Part shown: positions 9,767-18,068 of the stretch, one piece after another
How positions within the stretch are numbered: the stretch's first letter is position 1
Layout of the letters: every line of letters begins with the position of its first letter
NCBI GenBank assembly: GCA_023407575.1
Contig: JAEYLX010000019.1
Coordinates: forward strand, 186,001 to 250,000
DNA from: Bacillota bacterium
GTDB lineage: Bacteria; Bacillota; Clostridia; Lachnospirales; Lachnospiraceae
Length of the DNA: 64,000 nt
Direction of reading: 5' to 3'
Notes under the pieces: model-generated
Told to the model about the DNA's origin: nothing
Seen by the model: the letters and a program-made list of their open reading frames with translations, nothing else
Databases searched by the model: none
Program-made: the position numbers and the translations under genes

Positions 9767-10882
9767 CTACATGGCTTCTAGGCATTCTTTAAAAACAAGG
9801 ATAATTTCGTCAATCTCAGCTTTCGTTATGCTTAAGTATGGGTGCAGAAGTATGACTGAAGAATATGCAGGATTATTAATTATTATATTTCTTGTCCTTA
9901 CTTTGTTTGCAAAATGCAATGCTTTGAGCTTGCTTGGCATTCCGCTCAATTGTTGAATAAATTCAATAGCAAACAACATTCCATTGTTTCTTACGTCTCC
10001 TACTACTTCAAAGCATTTAAGTTCCTGCAATCTGGCAGCAAAATACTTCGCTGCATCCATACAGAAATCAGGTTGTCTGTGTAATCTATCCAAAGTATAG
10101 TTGGCCATATTCAATGATAGTTCAAACCCAGCAAAGGTGGTTTCGAGCATAAAATGGAAGCTTTTCCTGAATGAATCGGATAATTGATTACCATCATATA
10201 TAGTCAGAGCTAATGGTAATCCACATGCTATGCTCTTACTAAGGCATAAAACATCTGGTATCACATTATATTTCATAAAACCAAACTCATATCCAAGTCT
10301 GCCAAAGCCGGTTCTGACCTCATCAAAAATGATTAATATGTTCCTCTTCTTGCACTCTTCGCTTATTCTCTTATAATAAATATCTTCTACATCCAGAAGT
10401 ATGTTTCCGAAGCTAGGATCGATGATGAAGCCAGCAAATTCATTGTCTTCTGGTATGTTAATAAAAATATCTTGAATACAATCATGGCCACTACATGCCC
10501 GACTGCAACGATAACAATAAGGCGGGCTTACCTCAACAAATTCAAAATGATTGAGTCGAGAGTATTTCTCGTGATAGGTGACATTCAACAAAGTAGTGCT
10601 GCTTCCATGGTATCCTCCAGTGAAAAATAAAAACTTATGTTTTCCAGTCATATGTTCAACAATCATCAGCGCATGTTCAATTGCCTCGCTTCCAGAAACA
10701 CCATAACAAAAAGTATTCAGTTCCAGAGGGAAAAATTTCACATAATTTGTCTCAAACTTCAATCGGGATTCCAGAAATTTATCGTTATAGATTACACCAC
10801 CCTGAATGAAGTCACACATTATTTTACGAAATTCTCTATCCTCTTCTCCAAACGGGTATACCCAGGTTACTAAATTATACAT
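9767..10882 (-). CDS. Class III PLP-dependent aminotransferase
   Basis: A 371-residue fold-type I enzyme. FDEVRTGFGRLG (Asp187) binds the PLP pyridine nitrogen and CLSKSIACGLPL places the Schiff-base lysine at K216. GVSGSEAIEHAL is the phosphate-binding helix. It is about 50-80 residues shorter than usual class III enzymes (420-450), mainly at the N-terminus, which starts close to the substrate-site segment. A cysteine group C123-x2-C126-x3-C130-x4-C135 follows PPY; a CYRCP-like segment is common in this family, but four cysteines are notable. Class III enzymes aminate omega-amino acids, ketoses or keto-sugars. Here it could install an amine on a sugar or on the ACP-bound unit (inference). 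Confidence 0.85.
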   Translation of the reverse strand: MYNLVTWVYPFGEEDREFRKIMCDFIQGGVIYNDKFLESRLKFETNYVKFFPLELNTFCYGVSGSEAIEHALMIVEHMTGKHKFLFFTGGYHGSSTTLLNVTYHEKYSRLNHFEFVEVSPPYCYRCSRACSGHDCIQDIFINIPEDNEFAGFIIDPSFGNILLDVEDIYYKRISEECKKRNILIIFDEVRTGFGRLGYEFGFMKYNVIPDVLCLSKSIACGLPLALTIYDGNQLSDSFRKSFHFMLETTFAGFELSLNMANYTLDRLHRQPDFCMDAAKYFAARLQELKCFEVVGDVRNNGMLFAIEFIQQLSGMPSKLKALHFANKVRTRNIIINNPAYSSVILLHPYLSITKAEIDEIILVFKECLEAM

Positions 10883-10886
10883 CGAC

Positions 10887-11507
10887 TCACCTATTATTAA
10901 GATTATAGTTTGCTATTAAATTATTTAGGCTTTCAAGATTGTCCACTTCATATCCAATTCTCTTATATTTTCCTGTCTTCTTATACCAAGCTGCTAATAT
11001 AAAGATTACACTTGCATCTTTTAAATGAATGTATTCTTTCTCATCATCGGTTATGTAAAATCCGTTATGAAAGATACCTTGTCTCTGCCGGATTTCTTTG
11101 TTTTTATCAGAATCAGCTCCCACTACACAATGTATCTCTGTAAAACAGCCTCTTATATTAAAATGATCTAAAATATATGCACTTGTCTGTTCATCCCTTC
11201 CAGTGAATATTACATTCTCGTATTCTAGATGCTTATGGATGAACTCAACCATATAAATCGAATCACAAATAGTCTCATGTTCGATTTCCTCTAGAAAATA
11301 TCTCTTATAAAGCATTTGTGCCTCATGAAAACAATCATTTCCAAACGAATAAGACAACGTCCTGTCTATCGTATTAGCCTGATTATGCATAATCTTTAAA
11401 AGAGACGATTTTCTACCTTTTAGACATTTTTCTACCTTTCTTAGGGCTGATACATGCGCATCCCATGTATTAAATAACGTGCCATCCAAATCCCATATAA
11501 TCTTCAT
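10887..11507 (-). CDS. HAD-superfamily phosphatase
   Basis: A 206-residue HAD hydrolase. Motif I is IIWDLDGTLFN (nucleophile D6, general acid D8), motif II is VIFTGRD, and the acidic motif IV is ITDDEKEY. The helical cap between motifs I and II is of the small C1 type. HAD phosphatases remove phosphate from small metabolites. It lies 3 nt after the CobT-like gene and 4 nt before the aminotransferase gene, so these three are very tightly coupled. In cobalamin synthesis the product of CobT is a riboside 5'-phosphate that is later dephosphorylated, and this HAD enzyme could play the same role here (inference). Confidence 0.85.
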   Translation of the reverse strand: MKIIWDLDGTLFNTWDAHVSALRKVEKCLKGRKSSLLKIMHNQANTIDRTLSYSFGNDCFHEAQMLYKRYFLEEIEHETICDSIYMVEFIHKHLEYENVIFTGRDEQTSAYILDHFNIRGCFTEIHCVVGADSDKNKEIRQRQGIFHNGFYITDDEKEYIHLKDASVIFILAAWYKKTGKYKRIGYEVDNLESLNNLIANYNLNNR

Positions 11508-11510
11508 CGC

Positions 11511-12521
11511 TTATTCATTCACCAACTTATATGCCATCTTATAGATTGGTAGAGCGATTGCTGCTCCTGTCGCCAGTCCATATTTCATACCGAAATCAAT
11601 AATTGGCTCAATGCCGATTTCTTTCATGATATGCTTATGACCTTTTTCAGCGGAAAGATGCGATGCATAAATGTAATTTTTAACATTTGGCTGTAAACGA
11701 TATGCGGCCAATGCGGCCACACCTGTTATATATCCATCTATCACGACAGGTATCCTATAGTAGGAACACCCTAATATAAAACCTATATCTCCGCAGATTT
11801 CATAACCAGCTACTTTACCCAATAACCCGAAGATATCCAATGAATGTTGCCTATTGTTTACAATCATCCTTTTGATATACTCTTGCTTTTGTTGCAGCTT
11901 TAAACCCATGACCCCTGTTCCCCTATCGGTAACATCCTCCTCGTTTAAGCCACATAATATAGCTGTCAGCACAGAGGTCGAAATCGTATTGCAAATGCCT
12001 ACCTCTCCTAATGCAGCAATCCTCACCCCATCTTCAAAGCATTTTTTTGCCACATCAATTCCTCTTTTAATAGCTAAACTGACATTTTCCTTTTCAATTG
12101 CATCAATGTGTAACATATTTTTCGTTCCATTGCTGATCTTTAAATCATGTACAACATCATTATACTCAACCTTACCATCGATACCTATATCATAGCAATG
12201 TAAAGGTATATTATATGTATCCGCTATTTTGTTTATTGGTAGTTTATGCGTATGCAAGAGATTCACAACTTTCTTGGTATGATCTTTTGGAAACACAGAC
12301 AGGTCTAATTCAGCTATCCCATGATCTCCCGCAAAAACAATAATTACTGATTGTATTTCCTTCTTCCCTATGCCGATTATCTCAGTAAGTTTATACCCCA
12401 CTTCCTCTAATTTACCAAAACTTTTAAAAGGTTTATTGGTATTCTTTTGATTCAAAAGTACTTCATTTCTTTTATTTCTAGGTATCTCTGAAATCCCAAA
12501 TATATACTTTTCTAAATCCAC
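11511..12521 (-). CDS. CobT-like nicotinate-nucleotide:base phosphoribosyltransferase homologue
   Basis: A 336-residue member of the CobT family (nicotinate mononucleotide:5,6-dimethylbenzimidazole phosphoribosyltransferase), by FAGDHGIAELDLSVFP (63-78), ALGEVGICNTIS (170-181), DGYITGVAALAAY (263-275) and the C-terminal FGMKYGLATGAAIALP. E173 corresponds to Salmonella CobT Glu174. The general-base Glu317 of CobT lies in a GEGTGA motif; here that motif reads GLATGA, with Leu316 in its place. The length matches CobT (about 350). No other cobalamin gene is nearby; neighbours are an ACP, a HAD phosphatase and glycosyltransferases. I infer a specialised enzyme that transfers ribose phosphate to a different acceptor, or that relies on an acceptor needing no base. 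Not a normal lower-ligand gene. Confidence 0.8.
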   Translation of the reverse strand: MDLEKYIFGISEIPRNKRNEVLLNQKNTNKPFKSFGKLEEVGYKLTEIIGIGKKEIQSVIIVFAGDHGIAELDLSVFPKDHTKKVVNLLHTHKLPINKIADTYNIPLHCYDIGIDGKVEYNDVVHDLKISNGTKNMLHIDAIEKENVSLAIKRGIDVAKKCFEDGVRIAALGEVGICNTISTSVLTAILCGLNEEDVTDRGTGVMGLKLQQKQEYIKRMIVNNRQHSLDIFGLLGKVAGYEICGDIGFILGCSYYRIPVVIDGYITGVAALAAYRLQPNVKNYIYASHLSAEKGHKHIMKEIGIEPIIDFGMKYGLATGAAIALPIYKMAYKLVNE

Positions 12522-12569
12522 TCAGTATACCTCCTAGTTTGTGCGGTAAACTACGAGAACCTCTCGCCT

Positions 12570-12818
12570 TCATTCACTTAATTTTCTTTCAACATACTCC
12601 AATAACGTTTTAGGAGTCTCTAACAACGCAATATCCAATTCATCATCATTAATGACAATATTCAATCTCTCTTCGACAGACACCAAAATTTCAATTGCCA
12701 TCAGCGAATCCAAAGCACAGTCTTGAATTAATTTTGTATCATCACTGACCTCGATACTAATATTATTTGTATTCAATACTTCCTTAATGATTTCATTTAT
12801 TACTGCTAATGTGTTCAT
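12570..12818 (-). CDS. Acyl carrier protein
   Basis: An 82-residue carrier protein. DCALDSLMAIEIL holds the phosphopantetheine attachment serine at S38 in the DSL motif, and the rest is the expected acidic helical bundle. A longer frame reaches 12890, but the ATG at 12818 with AAGGA four bases upstream gives the usual ACP length, so I chose it. It is the first gene of the operon. No ketosynthase, adenylation or acyltransferase domain is visible in the window, so it is a stand-alone carrier, as in pathways that load an amino- or hydroxyacyl unit before transferring it to a glycoside. The loading enzyme may lie beyond the left edge or elsewhere. Confidence 0.88.
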   Translation of the reverse strand: MNTLAVINEIIKEVLNTNNISIEVSDDTKLIQDCALDSLMAIEILVSVEERLNIVINDDELDIALLETPKTLLEYVERKLSE

Positions 12819-12984
12819 TTTATCCTTGTATGATGTATTTGCATCAAATACATCATACTCTCCTTTCCAACTCAACTTTGTTATAATCAATAGTAATACT
12901 GTGGACTTTTTATTTTTTTCCTATAGCTTTGAATATTTTAAGGAATGTATTTCCACAGTTTTAACTAAATCATTTACTGAAATA

Positions 12985-13710
12985 TTTAGATTCCTATTCT
13001 AAAAATGAACATTACATTGGTATGGAATCTACTGCTCATTATGCAGAAACCCATACTCGTTTCCTTTTCACAAGGGGAATTCAGACTTGTATTATTAATC
13101 CCATCCAGACTTCCTCTCTTAGAAAATCTAACATCCGTATAACCAAAACAGATACCTTAGAACGTGATTTTAATTCTTTGCAATTAAAAAACCTCTGCCG
13201 CTTCCGTCATAAACTGATGAAGGCAAGGACAAAGGTTAAAATTCAACTTGTGACTTATGTGGATTTACTATTCCCTGAACTCCTGTATTTCTTTAAATCC
13301 GGCATTCACGGAAAAGCTTGTTATGCTCTATTAAAAGAACAATAAAATCCCAACAGAATTGCTAAAATGCATCTCACAAGGTTTACCAACCTTTTATCAA
13401 AGTCCTCACACGGACACTTTAAACAGTCTACATCTGTACATCTAAAAGAGCTTACATCACAATTTGTCGGTATAATAAATAATACCTTATCTCTACAGAT
13501 TTTTATAATCTATAAATCAGGTCGAACTGTACACGGAACAGCTTGCAGAAGTAGATCAATCAATTCATGAAATCATGGATGAGATGGATTCTGTTATAAA
13601 AACAATCCCTGGTATAGGAACTCTTAATGGTGCCATGATTATTGTTGAGATTGAAGATCTTTCTCGGTTTAAAAAATCTTGTCAACTACTAGCATTAACT
13701 TCAAGGTAAA
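12985..13710 (+). pseudogene. Decayed IS110-family transposase
   Basis: Three fragments in different frames match the order of an IS110 DEDD transposase. The first (from about 12990, through 13022-13345) includes IGMESTAHY, IINPIQTSSLRK and RFRHKLMKARTKVKIQLV. A middle piece lies at about 13367-13520. A C-terminal piece at about 13518-13708 encodes IKTIPGIGTLNGAMIIVEI and DLSRFKKS, the helix-hairpin-helix domain. The catalytic N-terminal Asp region is missing and a segment after NIRITKTD is deleted. No element ends were found. It is a dead copy lying on the strand opposite the biosynthetic operon. Confidence 0.8.
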
Positions 13711-13724
13711 TGGCTTCTATCATT

Positions 13725-13940
13725 TTCCCAGAAAGCTTATGGCTTTTTTAATACATCAAGAGCATCTGTGTATCACGTAGCTCACGCTTCAGACGAGTAA
13801 TTTCTTTCGCATTCTTAGAAGAATAATTCCTAGATTCGTTACACAACCAACAAGACCTAATTCCTTGTGATTTTGAAAATATTGAACTGAATCAAGTCTA
13901 AACTGTTTGTCAAAATGTTTTGGTATAATGTAATCCTCCT
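13725..13940 (-). pseudogene. Decayed IS3-family transposase OrfA
   Basis: Reading the minus strand after a good GGAGG site at about 13945, the frame encodes PKHFDKQFRLDSVQYF and NHKELGLVGCVTNLGI, the start of an IS3-type OrfA helix-turn-helix protein. The start codon is ATA instead of ATG. After a deletion, a second piece encodes NYSSKNAKEITRLKREL then a frameshift and a KKA/SFLGK-like end, the leucine-zipper tail of OrfA. No OrfB is present. With the IS110 remnant beside it, this marks an old insertion site at the upstream border of the operon. Confidence 0.7.
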
Positions 13941-14001
13941 TTAGTTCGATACCTTATTGTATGATATTTTTCTATTTAGGATTTTCTCATTTTGACTTGT
14001 A

Positions 14002-15099
14002 CTATTTAGATTCTTGCACCAAATACCTTTTATTTTCACTATATATATAATAGGCAGTTTTTTCAAACTTCTCTAAGGTTTCCCGTTCTTTAAAATACAA
14101 TTTTAGAAGATAATTTTCAACCCTAACAACTATATCAATATCATTTGTAATTCCTGCCTTTGTAACTAAAGCCCATATTTTTTTCATTTCTTTATAACAA
14201 ACATAATATTCATTCTTGGCCTCGATCAAATCTTCATTATCAGTTTGAAGATTAATAATAACCCATTCCATAGAATTAAAAATTATATTTCTATGTTCTA
14301 ACAATTTACGAAATTCTTTAGCAATGCCTTTAAGTTTTTCATGAAAATTTCCTATTTGATCATTAAAATTATTTTCTAACGCTTTCTTCATGCCCAATAA
14401 ACATGCTGTTCCAGTATAATAACTATCAAAAATAAAATCATTTCCACTATTATCAAAAATATTTCTTAATACTAAACTTCCATCAATTTCTCTTTTAAGT
14501 TTTTGTAACATATTGAATATGCAATTATCCTCACTATAAGTATTTTTTAATGAAACTCTTGTTATGATGTAAAAAGAATTTCTACGATCAATTGCATGGG
14601 TAGGTTTTCTATTATAGTAGTTGAGAATTTTCTCATAAGATTTTTCAATGTCTTTATATGATATTTCAACTTCTCTAAATTTTCCTTCATTTAAAAGCAA
14701 TGAAAATATTATTCCTTTATGGTCATCATAGCCATAAAATAGAGTTTCATGTAAAAAAAACTCATCATCACCCCATTGTTGTAAAATTGAAAAATCACAG
14801 TCCATAATAATATAATTGTTCTTATTAATCTCATTTATTAACATTTTAATAATATTATTACTCACTGCTTTTAAATCGATTTCTTCAAAATTAAGTATAT
14901 CATTAAAATTATCTAGGTTATATATTCTTCCATCTGAACCAAATAAAACACTTATGCAATGTTCAACAAAGAAAACTTCCATATTTGCTGCCAACCAAGC
15001 TGAACTATGGTTTGATGTTTGAATTATAGCCATCTTATAATAAGTCCAACATTCACTATCAATAATTGCATTTACATAAACTGGTAGCTTTTTTATCAC
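14002..15099 (-). CDS. Orphan protein, possibly BtrH_N/C39-like fold
   Basis: A 365-residue protein that I cannot assign firmly. The segment NYIIMDCDFSIL followed by FFLHETLFYGYDDHKGIIF resembles the Cys...His-containing region of BtrH_N/C39-like proteins found with carrier-protein and peptide pathways, which would fit the nearby ACP; this is a weak resemblance from memory. The C-terminal third (from about 230) is helical and rich in Lys and Glu. No signal peptide or membrane segment is seen. Base composition is more AT-rich than the core genes, and transposon scars lie on both sides, so it was probably acquired. Its own promoter would lie in the AT-rich 15100-15190 stretch. Confidence 0.55.
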   Translation of the reverse strand: MIKKLPVYVNAIIDSECWTYYKMAIIQTSNHSSAWLAANMEVFFVEHCISVLFGSDGRIYNLDNFNDILNFEEIDLKAVSNNIIKMLINEINKNNYIIMDCDFSILQQWGDDEFFLHETLFYGYDDHKGIIFSLLLNEGKFREVEISYKDIEKSYEKILNYYNRKPTHAIDRRNSFYIITRVSLKNTYSEDNCIFNMLQKLKREIDGSLVLRNIFDNSGNDFIFDSYYTGTACLLGMKKALENNFNDQIGNFHEKLKGIAKEFRKLLEHRNIIFNSMEWVIINLQTDNEDLIEAKNEYYVCYKEMKKIWALVTKAGITNDIDIVVRVENYLLKLYFKERETLEKFEKTAYYIYSENKRYLVQESK

Positions 15100-15224
15100 C
15101 TCAACCCCTTTACTAATAATCGTTAATTTAGTTTCAGAATGAATTTATTCGAATATTTTCGAATATTACATTATTTTATACCATTTTTATCCATATGTCA
15201 ACACTTTTTGTATTTTCTTACCAT

Positions 15225-15330
15225 ATGTTTCCATGAATATTAACGTCATAACTCTGTTTTGCTGCTACTTCACTCTTTGTGAAAATCAGCACGTCATCTG
15301 CATATCTCACGTATGCATATCCCCCTCTAG
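15225..15330 (-). pseudogene. Fragment of group II intron reverse transcriptase
   Basis: About 32 codons on the minus strand encode GYAYVRYADDVLIFTKSEVA. The RYADD box with the flanking V-L-I-F is the catalytic motif of group II intron-encoded reverse transcriptases. There are no further in-frame matches upstream or downstream and no intron RNA domain was recognised, so this is a relic. It lies between the orphan gene and ppdK. Confidence 0.6.
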
Positions 15331-15344
15331 ATATAACACAAATA

Positions 15345-15376
15345 AGCACCCTGCCATTTTTACATGATAGGGTGCC
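15345..15376 (-). terminator. Rho-independent terminator after ppdK
   Basis: On the minus strand an AGGGTGC/GCACCCT stem lies 70 nt past the ppdK stop, followed by a modest T-rich tail (TTATTTGTGTT). Confidence 0.6.
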
Positions 15377-15446
15377 TATATATTTCTTATTCGTCATTTA
15401 ATGCCGTCTAACCTAAGTCATACCGCTAAAAACGTTGAAATTTCAA

Positions 15447-18068
15447 TTATTTGTTGTTCAATACTGCCTGAGCTGCTGCTAATCTAGCGATTGGCACACG
15501 GAAAGGAGAACAGGATACATAGTTCAAACCTACCTTATGGCAGAATTCAACGGAGGAAGGATCTCCACCGTGCTCACCACAGATACCAAGCTTGATATTA
15601 GGTCTAGCTGCGCGGCCTTTTTCGGAAGCCATCTTAACTAACTGGCCAACACCTTCTTGATCAAGTCTTGCAAATGGATCTGACTCGAAGATTTTGGTCT
15701 TGTAGTAAGCATCTAAGAACTTACCAGCGTCATCACGGGAGAAACCGAAGGTCATCTGTGTTAAGTCGTTAGTACCGAAGGAGAAGAACTCTGCTTCTTC
15801 AGCGATTTCGTCAGCAAGTAATGCTGCACGAGGAATTTCGATCATTGTACCAATATGATACTCGATATCGGAATTTAACTCTTTCTTCACTGCTTCTGCT
15901 GTTTCAACAACGATATTCTTAACGAATTTTAACTCTCTTAATTCGCCTACAAGAGGAATCATGATCTCTGGAACGATGTTAAAGCCTTTTTCATTCTTAA
16001 CTTCGATTGCTGCTTCCATAACTGCTCTGGTTTGCATTTTAGCAATTTCAGGGTAAGTTACAGCAAGACGACAACCTCTGTGACCCATCATAGGGTTGAA
16101 CTCGTGTAAGGAATCACATACAGCTTTAACTTCTGCTACAGTAAGATCCATATCTTTAGCTAATGCTGCGATATCGTCTTCGTTTGTAGGTACGAACTCA
16201 TGTAGAGGAGGATCCAGGAATCTGATCGTAACTGGTCTACCTTCCATTACTTCGTAAAGACCCTTAAAGTCACCCTTCTGGAAAGGAATTAACTCGCTAA
16301 GAGCTTCTTCTCTAGCTTCAACAGTCTTAGAAAGAATCATCTTTCTAATCTTGTGGATTCTGTCACCTTCAAAGAACATATGCTCTGTACGGCAAAGGCC
16401 GATACCTTCTGCACCAAACTTAATAGCGTTAGCTGCGTCAGCAGGTGTATCTGCATTTGTTCTTACTTTTAATGTTCTGATTTCATCAGCCCATGTCATA
16501 ATTCTATCAAAGTTACCACTGATGGATGCTTCTACAGTAGGGATATCTCCAACATAGATGTTACCTGTGGAACCGTCTAAAGAGATGTAATCTCCTTCTT
16601 TCACTGTGTTACCAGCTAAGGTGAAGAATTTCTCTTCTTCGTTGATGTTGATCTCGCCACAACCAGATACACAAGCAGTTCCCATACCACGAGCAACAAC
16701 TGCTGCATGAGATGTCATACCACCACGAACGGTTAAGATACCTTCAGCTGCATGCATACCTTCGATATCTTCTGGAGAGGTTTCAAGACGAACAAGGATA
16801 ACTCTTTCGCCTTTTTCATGATTATTCTTAGCATCTTCAGCTGTAAAGTATACCTTACCAGCTGCTGCGCCAGGAGATGCAGGAAGTGCATTACCAGCTG
16901 GCTTAGCTTCTGCTAATTTCTTAGGATCGAAGGTAGGATGTAATAACTGATCTAAAGATTTTGCTTCAATTCTCTTGATTGCATCTTCCTTGGTGATCTT
17001 TCCTTCATCAACTAAATCGCAAGCGATTTGAAGAGCAGCAGGAGCTGTTCTCTTACCGTTACGTGTCTGTAAGAAGTAAAGCTTCTTATCTTCAATTGTG
17101 AATTCCATGTCCTGCATATCTCTGTAGTGATTCTCTAACAGAGTAGCAATTCTCATGAACTCAGCATATGCTTCTGGCATGTCCTGCTCAAGTCTGGAGA
17201 TAGGAAGTGGAGTTCTGATACCTGCAACAACGTCTTCGCCCTGAGCATTGATCAGGTATTCACCGTAGATCTTAGCTTCACCAGTGGAAGGGTTACGAGT
17301 AAATGCTACACCAGTACCTGATGTATCACCCATGTTACCAAATACCATTGCCTGAATGTTAACTGCAGTACCCCAATCGCCAGGGATATCATTCATTCTT
17401 CTATAGTAAATAGCACGAGGATTGTCCCAGGAACGGAATACAGCTGTAATCGCTTCGATTAACTGATCTGCAGGGTTCTGAGGGAAATCTGTACCTTTTT
17501 CAGCTTTGTATAAAGCTTTGAAACCAGCGATAACTTCTTTTAAATCATCAGCTGTAAGATCGGTATCATAATGAACACCTTTCTTCTCTTTGATTTCATC
17601 TAATACTCTTTCGAATTTAGATTTGCTAACTTCCATAACAACGTCAGAGAACATTTGGATAAATCTTCTGTAAGAGTCATATGCGAATCTAGCATTGCCA
17701 GCTTTCTTAGCAAAACCTTCAACAGCTGCATCAGTTAAACCTAAGTTAAGAATTGTATCCATCATACCAGGCATGGAAGCTCTAGCACCGGAACGTACAG
17801 ATACAAGTAAAGGATTCTCTGTATCACCGAATTTTTTACCCTGCTCTTCTTCAAGAATTGCTAAAGATGCAAAAATCTGGCTTCTGATTTCGTCTGTGAT
17901 CTTCTTACCGCTATTGTAGTAGTCTGTACATGCTTCTGTCGTTACTATAAAACCTTGAGGAATCGGAAGACCTAAGTTAGTCATTTCTGCTAAGTTAGCG
18001 CCTTTACCGCCGAGAAGGTTCTTCATATCTGCCTTACCTTCTTTGAACAAATATACCCATTTTGCCAT
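15447..18068 (-). CDS. ppdK: Pyruvate, phosphate dikinase
   Basis: An 873-residue enzyme interconverting pyruvate, ATP and phosphate with phosphoenolpyruvate, AMP and diphosphate. In many anaerobes it works in glycolysis toward pyruvate using diphosphate. Domains in order: ATP-grasp (GGKGANLAEMTNLG at 20-33; VRSGARASMPGMMDT at 91-105), the swivelling phosphohistidine domain with GGMTSHAAVVARGMG (catalytic H454, equal to His455 of the Clostridium symbiosum enzyme), and the PEP/pyruvate TIM barrel with MGHRGCRL and CGEHGGDPSSVEF near the C-terminus. Full length for the family. The start ATG has AGGAGG 11 nt upstream. The diphosphate link is notable because a membrane pyrophosphatase gene (hppA) lies 26 kb away in the same window. 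Confidence 0.97.
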   Translation of the reverse strand: MAKWVYLFKEGKADMKNLLGGKGANLAEMTNLGLPIPQGFIVTTEACTDYYNSGKKITDEIRSQIFASLAILEEEQGKKFGDTENPLLVSVRSGARASMPGMMDTILNLGLTDAAVEGFAKKAGNARFAYDSYRRFIQMFSDVVMEVSKSKFERVLDEIKEKKGVHYDTDLTADDLKEVIAGFKALYKAEKGTDFPQNPADQLIEAITAVFRSWDNPRAIYYRRMNDIPGDWGTAVNIQAMVFGNMGDTSGTGVAFTRNPSTGEAKIYGEYLINAQGEDVVAGIRTPLPISRLEQDMPEAYAEFMRIATLLENHYRDMQDMEFTIEDKKLYFLQTRNGKRTAPAALQIACDLVDEGKITKEDAIKRIEAKSLDQLLHPTFDPKKLAEAKPAGNALPASPGAAAGKVYFTAEDAKNNHEKGERVILVRLETSPEDIEGMHAAEGILTVRGGMTSHAAVVARGMGTACVSGCGEININEEEKFFTLAGNTVKEGDYISLDGSTGNIYVGDIPTVEASISGNFDRIMTWADEIRTLKVRTNADTPADAANAIKFGAEGIGLCRTEHMFFEGDRIHKIRKMILSKTVEAREEALSELIPFQKGDFKGLYEVMEGRPVTIRFLDPPLHEFVPTNEDDIAALAKDMDLTVAEVKAVCDSLHEFNPMMGHRGCRLAVTYPEIAKMQTRAVMEAAIEVKNEKGFNIVPEIMIPLVGELRELKFVKNIVVETAEAVKKELNSDIEYHIGTMIEIPRAALLADEIAEEAEFFSFGTNDLTQMTFGFSRDDAGKFLDAYYKTKIFESDPFARLDQEGVGQLVKMASEKGRAARPNIKLGICGEHGGDPSSVEFCHKVGLNYVSCSPFRVPIARLAAAQAVLNNK

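Noticed and set aside
12891..12984. Promoter of the ACP-led operon
   Set aside because: Several AT-rich hexamers are present, but none has convincing spacing, so it is not listed.
13022..13345. 107-residue frame as an independent gene
   Set aside because: It is one piece of a frame-broken IS110 transposase.
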